From: Natronomonas gomsonensis
Lineage (GTDB): Archaea > Halobacteriota > Halobacteria > Halobacteriales > Haloarculaceae
Assembly (NCBI RefSeq): GCF_024300825.1
Contig: NZ_CP101323.1
Span: forward strand, 744,001-808,000
Direction: 5' to 3'
Length of the DNA stretch: 64,000 bases
Part shown: in pieces, positions 44,031 through 51,804 of the stretch
Position numbering within the stretch: the first letter of the stretch is position 1
Layout: each line of letters starts with the position of its first letter
The notes under the pieces: generated by a model
The model's database searches: none
What the model saw: only the letters and a program-made list of their open reading frames with translations
What the model was told of the DNA's origin: nothing
Made by a program: the position numbers and the translations under genes

Positions 44031-45164
44031 ATGGAGTTGTCCGACGGACTCGACCTCGAACGCGCGTGGCTGGCGACGTTCCTCGGCGGCATCGCCGCCC
44101 TCGTCGTTGGCTCGCTGGCGTTTCCCCAACGCGTCTACGACGGGTTCCTGTGGCGGTACTTCTGGGGCCCGGTCGACGCGGACGCCCACGGCGCGACGTG
44201 TGCCGTCCGTGACGGCGGCGTGACCGAACGGCTGTACGGACAAACCGCTTGTGCCGGCGCCGACGGCATCGTCGCCACCCCAGGCTACACCACCGTTTCG
44301 ACGGTGAGTTACGCTATCGTCCTCGTGTTCATGCTCGTGGGTGTGCTGCTGTTGCTCCGCCGACTCGACATTCGAATGTCCAAGCGGTTCTACTTCGCGC
44401 TGTTCCCGTTCATGCTGTTCGGCGGCGCACTTCGGGTCGTAGAGGACGTCAACGCCACGTTCGTCCGGGAGGGCGTCGGGATGCTTATCCCGTTTCCTAC
44501 TGTCGGCCTCATTATCAGTCCGTTCATCTACTTCACGATGTTCGGCATCACGCTCGCCGCCCTCGTCGGTACCATCTCGCTGTCGAAGCGAGGCGTCATC
44601 GACGAGTTCGAAACCGTACTCGGTGGCGTCGGCGCAGTCGCACTCGCGGCCACCCTCGCCGTCCTTCTGTACGTCTCCGCGACCTCCGACATCGTCGGCT
44701 TCTACCCCGCCGTCGCCGTCATCGTTCTCGTCGGCGCGACGCTCACCGCGGCGGCGTTTTGGGTGCTCTCGGAGCGATACGCACCGCGAATCAACGCCGG
44801 CACCGGAGCGATGGGGCCACTCGTCGTCTGGGGGCACTCCGTCGACGGCATCGCCAACGTGTTGAGCCTCGATTGGCACGAGGAACTCGGTCTCCCCGTC
44901 GAGTACGGCTCGAAACACGTCGTCAATGCCGCTGTCGACCGCTACACCGGTATCATTCAACCCGAGTGGCTCACCGACGCCATCGGCACCGTCTGGCCGT
45001 TCCTCCTCATCAAAGTCTTCGCCGCGGTCGCCGTCGTCTGGGTGTTCGACCGGGAAATCTTCGAGGAAAGCCCCCGGTATGCCTACCTGCTCCTCATCGC
45101 CATCCTCGCGGTCGGACTCGGCCCCGGAACCCGAGACATGATTCGGGCGACGCTGGGTATCTGA
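44031..45164 (+). CDS. DUF63 family membrane protein
   Basis: A 377-aa euryarchaeal membrane protein of the DUF63 family with about eight to nine helices. Family-like features: FPQRVYDGFLWRYFWGPVDA near the N-terminus, LLLLRRLDIRMSKRFYFALF, MLFGGALRVVED, and the C-terminal HSVDGIANVLSLDWHEELG followed by FLLIKVFAAVAVVWVFD. Function is unknown. It starts 67 nt after the IMPase gene, same strand. Confidence 0.88.
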   Translation: MELSDGLDLERAWLATFLGGIAALVVGSLAFPQRVYDGFLWRYFWGPVDADAHGATCAVRDGGVTERLYGQTACAGADGIVATPGYTTVSTVSYAIVLVFMLVGVLLLLRRLDIRMSKRFYFALFPFMLFGGALRVVEDVNATFVREGVGMLIPFPTVGLIISPFIYFTMFGITLAALVGTISLSKRGVIDEFETVLGGVGAVALAATLAVLLYVSATSDIVGFYPAVAVIVLVGATLTAAAFWVLSERYAPRINAGTGAMGPLVVWGHSVDGIANVLSLDWHEELGLPVEYGSKHVVNAAVDRYTGIIQPEWLTDAIGTVWPFLLIKVFAAVAVVWVFDREIFEESPRYAYLLLIAILAVGLGPGTRDMIRATLGI

Positions 45165-45257
45165 GAGCCATCTCGTTGTCTTTCTTCAGTCGTAGCTCGT
45201 GATACAGTCAGTCGATAAATCCAGCTCTGCTCTTCCTCACGTTCGTTCAGTGCTCTC

Positions 45258-45278
45258 ACGGCTCGCTTCGCTCGCCGT
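45258..45278 (-). repeat. Hairpin 2 behind tRNA-Leu(UAG)
   Basis: A 5-bp stem ACGGC / GCCGT (plus-strand notation) with an 11-nt loop TCGCTTCGCTC. The loop resembles the 11-nt loop of the next hairpin (TCACTCCGTTC; 8 of 11 identical), so the two look like diverged copies of one element. Confidence 0.4.
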
Positions 45279-45287
45279 TCGAGTTCT

Positions 45288-45314
45288 CGAGGTGCTCACT
45301 CCGTTCGCACCTCG
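45288..45314 (-). repeat. Hairpin 1 behind tRNA-Leu(UAG)
   Basis: A perfect 8-bp inverted repeat CGAGGTGC / GCACCTCG with an 11-nt loop. It begins 3 nt after the discriminator base of the minus-strand tRNA, the same spacing and nearly the same stem as behind tRNA-Leu(CAA). Confidence 0.6.
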
Positions 45315-45317
45315 CTA

Positions 45318-45402
45318 TGCGCGGGACCGGATTTGAACCGGCGGACCCCTACGGGACAGCGTCCTAAGCGCTGCGCCTTTGGCCTGGCTCGGCAACCCGC
45401 GC
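45318..45402 (-). tRNA. tRNA-Leu (anticodon UAG)
   Basis: An 85-nt class II tRNA on the minus strand. Acceptor GCGCGGG pairs with CCCGCGC and the discriminator is A. The anticodon stem CAGCG/CGCTG closes the loop CTTAGGA, giving anticodon UAG (leucine, CUA). Long variable arm and T-arm GCCGG-TTCAAAT-CCGGT are present. CCA is not encoded. It converges on the DUF63 gene and lies just downstream of the MOSC gene. Confidence 0.95.
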
Positions 45403-45441
45403 GCACGCTTCCGTACCGCCGTCACCCAAAAATACCTGTCG

Positions 45442-45951
45442 CTACCGCCCGACGCGGTCCCGGATGCTCGCAACCATCCCCTCGAAGTTGCCCATCTCCT
45501 CGATGCCCTCGATTTTGTCGCCGACGGCGATTTCGCCCGGCTCGTCGACCCGCGCACAGATACCACCGCGACCCTCACCAAGTGCGCGCATCAGCCCATC
45601 TTCGTCGTTCAACTGTTCGATATAGCGACAGGGCGGTCGGGGGCGCGTCCCTTCGAAGGTCGCCTCTCCGAGTCGGAACCGGCTGTTCAATAGGTCGTGG
45701 ACATCGCCGCCCCGGACGACGAGATTGCGGCGGTGTTGACCGTCCGAGAGGTCGATGCCCGTGGTCCGTTCGATTTCTTCGAGCGCTTCGGCCTGTACGA
45801 ACGTCACCTCACAGACGTCGAACGGCGAGTAGTGGCCGCGGCCGGTGCAGTAGCGGTCGTTGTCCAGTCCTCCCGCGACGGCGTCGATGCGCTGTCGGGA
45901 CTGCATCGGTTCGCCTCCGGCCTCCGTGACGTAGATGTCCTCCAGACGCAT
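45442..45951 (-). CDS. MOSC domain protein
   Basis: A 169-aa MOSC (molybdenum cofactor sulfurase C-terminal) domain protein. The family fold shows DRYCTGRGHYSP, LSDGQHRRNLVVRGGDVHDL and the Cys-containing RPRPPCRYIEQL, where the invariant MOSC cysteine is expected to bind or transfer Moco sulfur/ligand. It has no fused beta-barrel or ferredoxin domain, so it resembles YiiM-like small MOSC proteins linked to molybdenum-dependent reduction of N-hydroxylated compounds. The ATG at 45951 fits (MRLEDIYVTEAGG). Confidence 0.87.
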   Translation of the reverse strand: MRLEDIYVTEAGGEPMQSRQRIDAVAGGLDNDRYCTGRGHYSPFDVCEVTFVQAEALEEIERTTGIDLSDGQHRRNLVVRGGDVHDLLNSRFRLGEATFEGTRPRPPCRYIEQLNDEDGLMRALGEGRGGICARVDEPGEIAVGDKIEGIEEMGNFEGMVASIRDRVGR

Positions 45952-45973
45952 GGCTTCGGTTAGAGCGGCAACC

Positions 45974-45982
45974 GTTTATATG
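45974..45982 (+). promoter_or_regulatory. TATA box of the mini-TFB gene
   Basis: GTTTATATG, one of the clearest TATA boxes in the window, is centred 27 nt before the ATG at 46005. This predicts a leaderless mRNA and argues that the short ORF is expressed. Confidence 0.55.
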
Positions 45983-46004
45983 CCTGCGTGCCGGAACTGG
46001 TCAC

Positions 46005-46313
46005 ATGTACCGGGCGCGGGACCACGTCGAAAACGAGGAGTGGCTGGCCGCCATCGACGACGCCGCCGAACGGCTGGACCTCGGCACGGCGGCCCGCTCG
46101 CGTGCGACGGACCTCTTTCTGTCGACGGTGCCGGAGGCTGACCGCTCGAAGCGGGCGACCGTCGCGGCGAGTCTGTACGCGGGCGCGCTCATCGCAGGTG
46201 AGCGTCGCTCCCAATCGGACGTGGCCGACGCCGCCGGTGTCTCGCGGTTGACCGTCCAGAAACGTTGGAAGGAGTTGATGGCCGAGGCGGGACTGGAACC
46301 ACCGAAGTGGTAG
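46005..46313 (+). CDS. Stand-alone TFB cyclin-repeat protein (mini-TFB)
   Basis: A 102-aa protein whose residues ~50-92 (KRATVAASLYAGALIAGERR, then SQSDVADAAGVSRLTVQKRW) match the second cyclin repeat of archaeal TFB/TFIIB, including the BRE-reading helix-turn-helix. The zinc ribbon, B-reader/linker and first cyclin repeat of a full ~300-aa TFB are missing; only one five-helix repeat fits. A clear TATA box 27 nt upstream supports expression. It might bind BRE-like DNA, or compete with or modulate full TFBs. It converges on coaD, whose stop directly abuts it. Confidence 0.8.
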   Translation: MYRARDHVENEEWLAAIDDAAERLDLGTAARSRATDLFLSTVPEADRSKRATVAASLYAGALIAGERRSQSDVADAAGVSRLTVQKRWKELMAEAGLEPPKW

Positions 46314-46805
46314 TTACTCCCGAGCGGGCGGGCGGCCGTCGGAATCCGGCGTGAGGTTGCCGTGTTCGTCGATTTCTCCGGAGACCACTCGCGTCGAGGA
46401 GATGACCGCTCCGTCTTCGGCGTAGACGTGGTCGACGACTTCGATGTCGAGTTCGTCGAGACCCTTCTCTCGCCGGACCTCGTTGACGGCGTGGCCGCCG
46501 TCTTCGGTCTCCGGGGAGACGATGAGCACGTCGAAGCCGGGTTCGGTCGCGACGCCGGTCGGCTCTTCGAGCGTCCGGATGTGGAACTCGCGGTCGTACT
46601 CCTCGGCGAAGTTCGATAGTTCGGCTTCGAGGTCCGCCCGACGCTCCTCGAAGGAGCGGACGTAACGGTCGACGCTGCGCGTCCGGGGTGCGAGCTCGTC
46701 GCTGGTGAGGCCGACGGTCACGTCACCGAGTTCGAACGCTCGTTCGAACAGCGCCCGATGGCCGTCGTGAATCGGGTCGAAGGTCCCACCCAAAACGACG
46801 TTCAT
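46314..46805 (-). CDS. coaD: Archaeal phosphopantetheine adenylyltransferase
   Basis: A 163-aa nucleotidyltransferase for the dephospho-CoA-forming step of coenzyme A synthesis (4'-phosphopantetheine + ATP). The HxGH-type motif is in GGTFDPIHDGHRALFERAFE, and ISSTRVVSGEID is the second signature (bacterial ISSTxVR). The archaeal PPAT is sequence-divergent from bacterial CoaD but has this layout. The C-terminal ~20 residues are polar. The ATG at 46805 is the first codon of the family start (MNVVLGGTFDP). Confidence 0.93.
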   Translation of the reverse strand: MNVVLGGTFDPIHDGHRALFERAFELGDVTVGLTSDELAPRTRSVDRYVRSFEERRADLEAELSNFAEEYDREFHIRTLEEPTGVATEPGFDVLIVSPETEDGGHAVNEVRREKGLDELDIEVVDHVYAEDGAVISSTRVVSGEIDEHGNLTPDSDGRPPARE

Positions 46806-46859
46806 GACGACGGCAACGCAGGGACCGGGTTTAGTGGCTTCGATGCGAAAACGGGGTGG

Positions 46860-47396
46860 TCAGTCGTCCGTATCGTCGGCCCCGTCCGCCGACTCGGTGT
46901 CGTCGGAGTTCTCGGACCCGTCTTCGACGGTGATGTCGACGGGGTCGACGCTCTCTCGGTTGCCGATACCGAGGTGTGAATCGAGGTTGAACACGGTGTT
47001 CAACTCCTCTTGGAGGTCATCGACGATGGTGCCGACGAGGTCGCTCGGCGCCATCGCCGTGTACTCGTAGGGGTTGTTGCCCGCGCCGCTGGACTCCCGC
47101 TTGCTCCGGTCGAGTTTCTCCTCTTCATGGAGTGCGGCGAGTGCTTCCCGGACGGTACTCGGATACAGCCCAGTGCCCTCGGCGACCTCTTCGCTCGTGC
47201 TGCCGGGGTTCTGTCGGAGATACACGTAGATTCGCGCCCGGGTTTCGGTGTCGAGCACCCACGCCAACAGGTCGACGATGCCCTCATCGAACTGTTCGGC
47301 TGCCCGCTCGGCCTCCTGTTCGAGTTTCTCCCGGACGCCCTCTTCGCTCTCCCCAATCTCGGATTCCCCCTCCTTGGAACTGTCGTCAGTAGACAT
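46860..47396 (-). CDS. Winged-helix transcriptional regulator
   Basis: A 178-aa regulator. The N-terminal ~45 residues are acidic and coiled-coil-like (SEEGVREKLEQEAERAAEQF). A winged helix-turn-helix follows at ~45-115 (DTETRARIYVYLRQNPGSTS, then GLYPSTVREALAALHEEEKL) of the ArsR/TrmB-like group. The C-terminal ~45 residues are again acidic low complexity (SENSDDTESADGADDTDD). No effector domain is seen. A TATA-like ATTTATATAC lies about 37 nt upstream of the ATG at 47396. Targets are unknown; it sits between coaD and gshA, both on its strand. Confidence 0.8.
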   Translation of the reverse strand: MSTDDSSKEGESEIGESEEGVREKLEQEAERAAEQFDEGIVDLLAWVLDTETRARIYVYLRQNPGSTSEEVAEGTGLYPSTVREALAALHEEEKLDRSKRESSGAGNNPYEYTAMAPSDLVGTIVDDLQEELNTVFNLDSHLGIGNRESVDPVDITVEDGSENSDDTESADGADDTDD

Positions 47397-47451
47397 GCGT
47401 CGTAATCAATCGGACACAAGGAATACCCGTATATAAATCCAATGCTGAACG

Positions 47452-48528
47452 TCACTCGAGAAGCAGGTCCGCACAGACGGCATCGAGACCGTCGCTGTCG
47501 TGGAGTCGTCGCTGGCGCTCGGCGCCGCTTTCGGCGTCGTACATCTCGCGGATACCATCCACCCCGAGCCGACTGCTCTCGCGGTCGACGAGTTCGCCGA
47601 GCGGGAGAGCCTCCGAGAAGTCCTTCGAGAGCAGTTCGGCGTCGTGGCCGTAGCGCAAAGCCCGCCACTTGTTCTCGTCGAGCGGTTCCCGGCGGTGGCG
47701 GCGTCCATTCTCACCGTCCTCGTAGCGGGCGGCGAGGTCCTCGACGAGCGCCTTCGTGTACTCGACGAACGCCAACACCCGCTCGGGGTCGGCCTGGCCG
47801 TCCGGCGTCCGCACCTCGACGGTGCCGTGTTCGGAGTGAGGGCGCACGTCGTACCACAGTTCGCCACGGTCGTTTATCGACCCGTTTTCGACCATCATCC
47901 GCTCGAAGGACTGGAACGCCTCGAAGTCCTCGAAGGTGGTGGGCATCCCGGTGTTGGGAAGCGCTTCGAAAATCTTCGCACGAGCCGAGGCCAACCCGGT
48001 GTCGAACCCATTCCAGAACGGCGAGTTCGCCGAAAGCGCGAGCATAATCGGGAGATACCAGCGCATCTCGTTTGCGACCCAGACGGCCTTGTCGGCGTCG
48101 TCGACGCCGACGTGGACGTGGAGTCCGGCCGTCGTGTTTCGGTGCTGTGGGTACTGAATCCGGTCGAGTTGTGCGCGATACCGTGGCTTCTCTGCGTGTT
48201 CGAGTTCGCGCCACTTCGCCGCCGGGTGGAGGCCCGCCGCCGCGATGCCGAACCCCTGACCCTCGGCGTGGTCGACTACCGCCTCCCGAACGTTGGCGAG
48301 GGCATCACGGGCGGCCGACAGCGACCCGATGGTCGGCGTCTGGGTTTCGATGACACATTTGAACAGTTCGTGGTCGAGTCGCCCGTCCAGTATCTCCGGT
48401 GGGTCGGACTCGTAGACGAGTTCGTCCGTGCCGGCGGTGGGGCGCCCGGTCTCGTCGACGACGAAGAACTCCTCTTCGATGCCGAGCGTTCCCATCCGGT
48501 CGAAGGCATCCCGCGAGCCCAGTTCCAT
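47452..48528 (-). CDS. gshA: Glutamate-cysteine ligase (haloarchaeal GshA)
   Basis: A 358-aa carboxylate-amine ligase of the GCS2 family. In haloarchaea this makes gamma-glutamylcysteine, their main low-molecular-weight thiol. Hallmarks: [18 protein letters not shown] near the N-terminus, [18 protein letters not shown], and the metal/substrate region [19 protein letters not shown]. The ATG at 48528 (MELGSRDAF) matches the usual haloarchaeal start. A TATA box about 27 nt upstream makes a leaderless transcript likely. Confidence 0.92.
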   Translation of the reverse strand: MELGSRDAFDRMGTLGIEEEFFVVDETGRPTAGTDELVYESDPPEILDGRLDHELFKCVIETQTPTIGSLSAARDALANVREAVVDHAEGQGFGIAAAGLHPAAKWRELEHAEKPRYRAQLDRIQYPQHRNTTAGLHVHVGVDDADKAVWVANEMRWYLPIMLALSANSPFWNGFDTGLASARAKIFEALPNTGMPTTFEDFEAFQSFERMMVENGSINDRGELWYDVRPHSEHGTVEVRTPDGQADPERVLAFVEYTKALVEDLAARYEDGENGRRHRREPLDENKWRALRYGHDAELLSKDFSEALPLGELVDRESSRLGVDGIREMYDAESGAERQRRLHDSDGLDAVCADLLLE

Positions 48529-48550
48529 CGACGACACCTTGGCCGGGGCG

Positions 48551-48560
48551 GATTAAATAC
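48551..48560 (-). promoter_or_regulatory. TATA box of gshA
   Basis: On the minus strand this reads GTATTTAATC, centred about 27 nt before the gshA ATG at 48528. It supports the ATG choice and a leaderless mRNA. Confidence 0.5.
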
Positions 48561-48622
48561 CATTTGACCTGCTGTGACCGGACCGCACAGCCGTCCCCGG
48601 CCCAGTCGCCGAATCGACGGAC

Positions 48623-49060
48623 TCATCGCGTCCAAATCGTCCGATTCACGAGCGCGAACACCACCTCGCCGTCGACGGTCGCCTCCCGGTTGGTCGTGAC
48701 GATGCCGCGTTGTTCGTTGCGCTTCGAGCGTCGCTTGTCCGCGATTTCGAGCGTGACAGCCATCGTGTCGCCGGGTCGGAGCGGCGCCGGCAGTCGCATC
48801 TCCTCGATGTGGCCGGCGGCGACGAGGTCCGAATCGCCGTAGAAGTGCTCGACGACCGGTCGCTGGGTCAGCGCGAAGGTGTGGATGCCGCTTGCGATGA
48901 TGTCGCCGAACGGCGAGTCGGCGGCGGCCGCTTCGTCGGTGTGGATGCCGAGCGGGTCGTACTCCTCGGCGAAGGCGACGATTTCCTCGCGGCTCACCGA
49001 CCGTGTCCCGCAGTCGATGGTTTCGCCGACAGTCAACCCCTCGAAGGTACGATGGCTCAT
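48623..49060 (-). CDS. MaoC-like dehydratase
   Basis: A 145-aa hotdog-fold protein with the MaoC/(R)-hydratase signature: TFEGLTVGETIDCGTRSVSR, then EIVAFAEEYDPLGIHTDEAA and SPFGDIIASGIHTFAL. The Asp/His pair of the hydratase motif (D-x4-H: DPLGIH) is intact. It probably hydrates enoyl-CoA in fatty-acid or polyhydroxyalkanoate metabolism, and the exact substrate is unknown. The ATG at 49060 (MSHRTFEGL) is preferred to an upstream start. Confidence 0.88.
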   Translation of the reverse strand: MSHRTFEGLTVGETIDCGTRSVSREEIVAFAEEYDPLGIHTDEAAAADSPFGDIIASGIHTFALTQRPVVEHFYGDSDLVAAGHIEEMRLPAPLRPGDTMAVTLEIADKRRSKRNEQRGIVTTNREATVDGEVVFALVNRTIWTR

Positions 49061-49111
49061 TATCGAACGAAGAATCACCGAGCGCATAGTGATTGCGCCC
49101 GACGGTTGTCG

Positions 49112-49741
49112 TTACTCCGGTCGGGCGACGACCGCGAGGTGGTCGTCGTGGAACGGCTCCAGCGACCGCGTCTCAAGTATCTCGTAGCCGTCTTTCAGCG
49201 CCGTCAGCGTCTCCTCGAACACCGCATCGGGGTCCCGAGCCACGTCCTCACTTCGGGCCTTCACGGCCAACAGGAGTCGGCCGTCGTCGTCGAGGAACCG
49301 TCGATTCGCGAGCGCCACCTTCGCCTGTCCGCGCGTGGCCACGTCCTGAATCAGGACGTCGACCGGTTCGACGACGTGGGCGTACGTCTCCGGCTTTCGG
49401 GCGTCCTTCAACAGCGGGAAGAGGTTCTTTCGCGGTTCGGCGGCATCGAGTAAGTCCCTCGCCGGCCGCGCCGCGAACTCGACGGCGTAGGTCGGCCCCG
49501 AGAAGTCGGCGACGTGGCTAACCGTCGTCCCCGCCGCCGCGCCGAGATACAGCACCGTCTCGCCGCCGGCGAGGTTCGTGTCCATTCCCTTCTCCAACAT
49601 CGCGCCGAGTTTCGAGCGACGAACGTCCCACTTCCGCCAGCCGTCGACGGTCGGCTCGCCGTACACCGACTCTCCCTCCGTCGCCAGCGACTCGCGGCCG
49701 TCGAAGGCGCGGCGCTCGACGCCCGCCGGCAGGTCACTCAT
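49112..49741 (-). CDS. flpA: Fibrillarin-like rRNA/tRNA 2'-O-methyltransferase
   Basis: A 209-aa catalytic subunit of the C/D box sRNP that 2'-O-methylates rRNA and tRNA guided by C/D sRNAs. It is an S-adenosylmethionine Rossmann methyltransferase: VYGEPTVDGWRKWDVRRSKL, ETVLYLGAAAGTTVSHVADF (SAM motif I), VEPVDVLIQDVATRGQA (the Asp of the K-D-K-E set) and LLLAVKARSED. The start at 49741 (MSDLPAGVERRAF) overlaps the nop5 stop by 8 nt, so the two subunits are translationally coupled. Confidence 0.95.
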   Translation of the reverse strand: MSDLPAGVERRAFDGRESLATEGESVYGEPTVDGWRKWDVRRSKLGAMLEKGMDTNLAGGETVLYLGAAAGTTVSHVADFSGPTYAVEFAARPARDLLDAAEPRKNLFPLLKDARKPETYAHVVEPVDVLIQDVATRGQAKVALANRRFLDDDGRLLLAVKARSEDVARDPDAVFEETLTALKDGYEILETRSLEPFHDDHLAVVARPE

Positions 49742-50573
49742 CGACATCACGCGCCTGGATGCGCTCGATGCGTTCGGCGAGTTCGGCGTCGAGTTCCGGT
49801 TTCCGCTCCCCGGAGTAGTGGTCGACGCGAGCGGCGATGGAGAGTTTGCCCGCCAGCGCACGCGCCGCCGAGCCCCGGTTGTCGGGGTGAGTTCCCTGAA
49901 CCGCCTCGTGGACGAAGATGACGCCGTGTTTCGGCGACGGCGCCCGCCCTCGGAGGTGGGCGAACAGCGCCTCCTCGGCGCCCAGCACCTGAACCGTCCC
50001 GGCGGGCTTGCGGGCGAGTTGCTTCAGTCCGCCGGCGAGTGCGATGAGTCGGGCCGCCAACACGGGCCCGGCCAGCGCCGAGAGGTTCGGCGCCACCTCC
50101 GGCGCCGTCCGCTCGACGTGTGCCCTGAGTGCGTCCGCCTCGTCGTCGAGGTCACGGACCCGACGCGAAAGCGAGACGAGCGGGTCATCGTCGTCGGTCT
50201 CTGCTAACTCTCGGGCGTATTCGACCCCCGTCTCCGCATCCTCGTGTCTGCTCCCGGCCCACTCGGCGACGCGTTCGGCGAGTTCGTTGGCAACGCGCTC
50301 ACAGTCGTCCATCGCCCGAATGCTATGCATCAACTGTTTGTCATCGGAGCGTTCTGCCTCCTGTACGGCCTCTCGCGTCGCTCGCACCGTCGCATCGTGT
50401 AGAATTTCGTAGTACTCGTCTCGTTCGTCGGCAAACCCCGACTCGACTGCGCGCTCCGGCCACGCCGCCGGCGATTCGGCACTGCCCGTCCGAATCGCCT
50501 CGGTGACCGATTCGGCGTCCTCGCGGTCGACGTTCTCGAACCACCCCCCGGACGAGGGGTCGGCTTCGTTCAT
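49734..50573 (-). CDS. nop5: Nop5 (Nop56/58) C/D sRNP scaffold protein
   Basis: A 279-aa archaeal Nop5, which bridges fibrillarin and L7Ae on the guide RNA. The N-terminal acidic fibrillarin-binding part is followed by a coiled-coil stretch (~100-150) and the Nop domain, with ALAGPVLAARLIALAGGLKQ and GAEEALFAHLRGRAPSPKHG, then KHGVIFVHEAVQGTHPDNRG. The protein is shorter than eukaryotic Nop56/58 and lacks the lysine-rich tail. It is the first gene of the nop5-flpA operon. The ATG at 50573 is unambiguous. Confidence 0.95.
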   Translation of the reverse strand: MNEADPSSGGWFENVDREDAESVTEAIRTGSAESPAAWPERAVESGFADERDEYYEILHDATVRATREAVQEAERSDDKQLMHSIRAMDDCERVANELAERVAEWAGSRHEDAETGVEYARELAETDDDDPLVSLSRRVRDLDDEADALRAHVERTAPEVAPNLSALAGPVLAARLIALAGGLKQLARKPAGTVQVLGAEEALFAHLRGRAPSPKHGVIFVHEAVQGTHPDNRGSAARALAGKLSIAARVDHYSGERKPELDAELAERIERIQARDVDE

Positions 50574-50650
50574 GGTATCCCGTTTCGGAGTCGGTCACAT
50601 AGGTGTCCCGGTGTCACTCGTTTGTCGGCACCGAGGGCCGAGAAGCTCGG

Positions 50651-50817
50651 TTAGAGGTTCGCTACTGCTCTCTGTAACAGCTGTCCAGCTATCGCCCTGA
50701 TGTCGGCGAAATGGACCTCATCGAAAACACCCTTCCGAGGAGGTTGTATTTCACCGCCACTCCGTGAGTCGGAGTCGAGTTCGGCAACGTCTTCGCTGTA
50801 ATCTCTTGATGCAATGG
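50651..50817 (-). pseudogene. Decayed C-terminal coding tail
   Basis: On the minus strand an open frame of about 55 codons ends at a stop at 50651 (...DSDSRSGGEIQPPRKGV and HFADIRAIAGQLLQRAVANL). It has acidic haloarchaeal composition but no ATG, GTG or TTG in frame after it leaves the fkpA-like gene's 5' region. It looks like the preserved C-terminus of a lost gene, possibly removed by a deletion or insertion. No family is recognised. Confidence 0.3.
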
Positions 50818-50846
50818 CTTTTCCGCGTGTCGCTCCTCGATTACCC

Positions 50847-51317
50847 ATGACGATTGCTACTGGCGATTCTGTAACGCTGGAATACACGGGTCGACTGGAC
50901 GACGACACGGTCTTCGACACCTCACGGGAGGCCGTCGCCGAAGAAGCAGGACTGGCCGAAGCCCAACCGGACCGAGAGTACGCACCGCTGACCGTCGACG
51001 TCGGTGCCGAACAGGTCATCGAAGGCATGGAAGAGGGACTTATCGGGCTGGAAGCCGGCGAGACGACGACGCTGACGATTCCCCCGGAGAAGGCCTACGG
51101 CGAGCCGAGCGAGGAGAATATCCAGGAGTTCGAGACCGACGAACTTCGGGAGATGCTCGGCGGCCAGTTGCCCGAAGAAGGCGATTATCTCGAAGCACAG
51201 AACGGCCAACCCGGCGAGGTCATCCACGTCGGCGAGGATGTCGTCCGGGTGGACTTCAATCCGCGACTCGCCGGCGAAACGCTCACCTTCGAAATCGAGA
51301 TTATCGACATCAACTAA
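50847..51317 (+). CDS. FKBP-type (SlyD-like) peptidyl-prolyl isomerase
   Basis: A 156-aa PPIase of the archaeal/SlyD-like FKBP group. The FKBP core is split by an insert-in-flap domain: VTLEYTGRLDDDTVFDTS, GAEQVIEGMEEGLIGLEAGE and TLTIPPEKAYGEPSEE, then the IF domain (~85-130) and the closing strands VVRVDFNPRLAGETLTFEIE. It catalyses proline isomerisation and acts as a chaperone for folding proteins. The ATG at 50847 fits, with a TATA-like GCTTTTCC about 27 nt upstream. Confidence 0.92.
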   Translation: MTIATGDSVTLEYTGRLDDDTVFDTSREAVAEEAGLAEAQPDREYAPLTVDVGAEQVIEGMEEGLIGLEAGETTTLTIPPEKAYGEPSEENIQEFETDELREMLGGQLPEEGDYLEAQNGQPGEVIHVGEDVVRVDFNPRLAGETLTFEIEIIDIN

Positions 51318-51405
51318 CCCCGACGCTGGGGTTTCTTGGCCTGATTGCGGACCCCCGAACGAAGTTTCAATACCGCCGCCGAACTGGAACTACGTACAAA
51401 AGACC

Positions 51406-51804
51406 ATGAGCGACACTCGTTCAGCTACCGATGTCTTTCGACCTCGTGCTGACGATACTCGGGTCGCTATTCTTCGCGCTGTCGCTGTTGCCCAACACGA
51501 CCTTGAACGGGTTGGGTCGGGGGCTACTGAGGACATCGCACGAATCAACCGTGCTATCGAGCAGTACAGTCTCCCGGACTCACTCGATATTGACGCGCCG
51601 GTGCTTTTGCTGACCAGGACTGAGGGGCCACCCCACCTCCAAGACGGTGTCCGTGCAGTGGATGCCGCCCTCTCGAACAGTCAACTGGTCGAGTTCGAGA
51701 GCGTCGGTCACGGCGGTCCGACAGAAGCGCCGGACCGCGTCATGGCTGCGGTGCGCGATTTCATCGACGAAACGGAGACGCCAGTTCCGGAGAGCGGCAA
51801 CTGA
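51406..51804 (+). CDS. Chimeric ORF: HTH-regulator N-terminus joined to alpha/beta-hydrolase tail
   Basis: A 132-aa ORF made of two unrelated pieces. Residues 1-~32 (MSDTRSATDVFRPRADDTRV, then AILRAVAVAQ) are the usual start of haloarchaeal ArsR-like HTH proteins. Residues ~60-120 (DIDAPVLLLTRTEGPPHLQD, then LVEFESVGHGGPTEAPDRV) match the C-terminal part of alpha/beta-hydrolases with the catalytic His in GHGG. The winged helix is incomplete, and the nucleophile elbow of a hydrolase is absent. The likely origin is a deletion that fused two genes. It may be a pseudogene. Confidence 0.55.
   Translation: MSDTRSATDVFRPRADDTRVAILRAVAVAQHDLERVGSGATEDIARINRAIEQYSLPDSLDIDAPVLLLTRTEGPPHLQDGVRAVDAALSNSQLVEFESVGHGGPTEAPDRVMAAVRDFIDETETPVPESGN

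Noticed and set aside
45175-45317. CRISPR-like repeats near tRNA-Leu(UAG)
   Set aside because: The repeats are short diverged hairpins of unequal spacing, with no constant repeat/spacer pattern and no cas genes.
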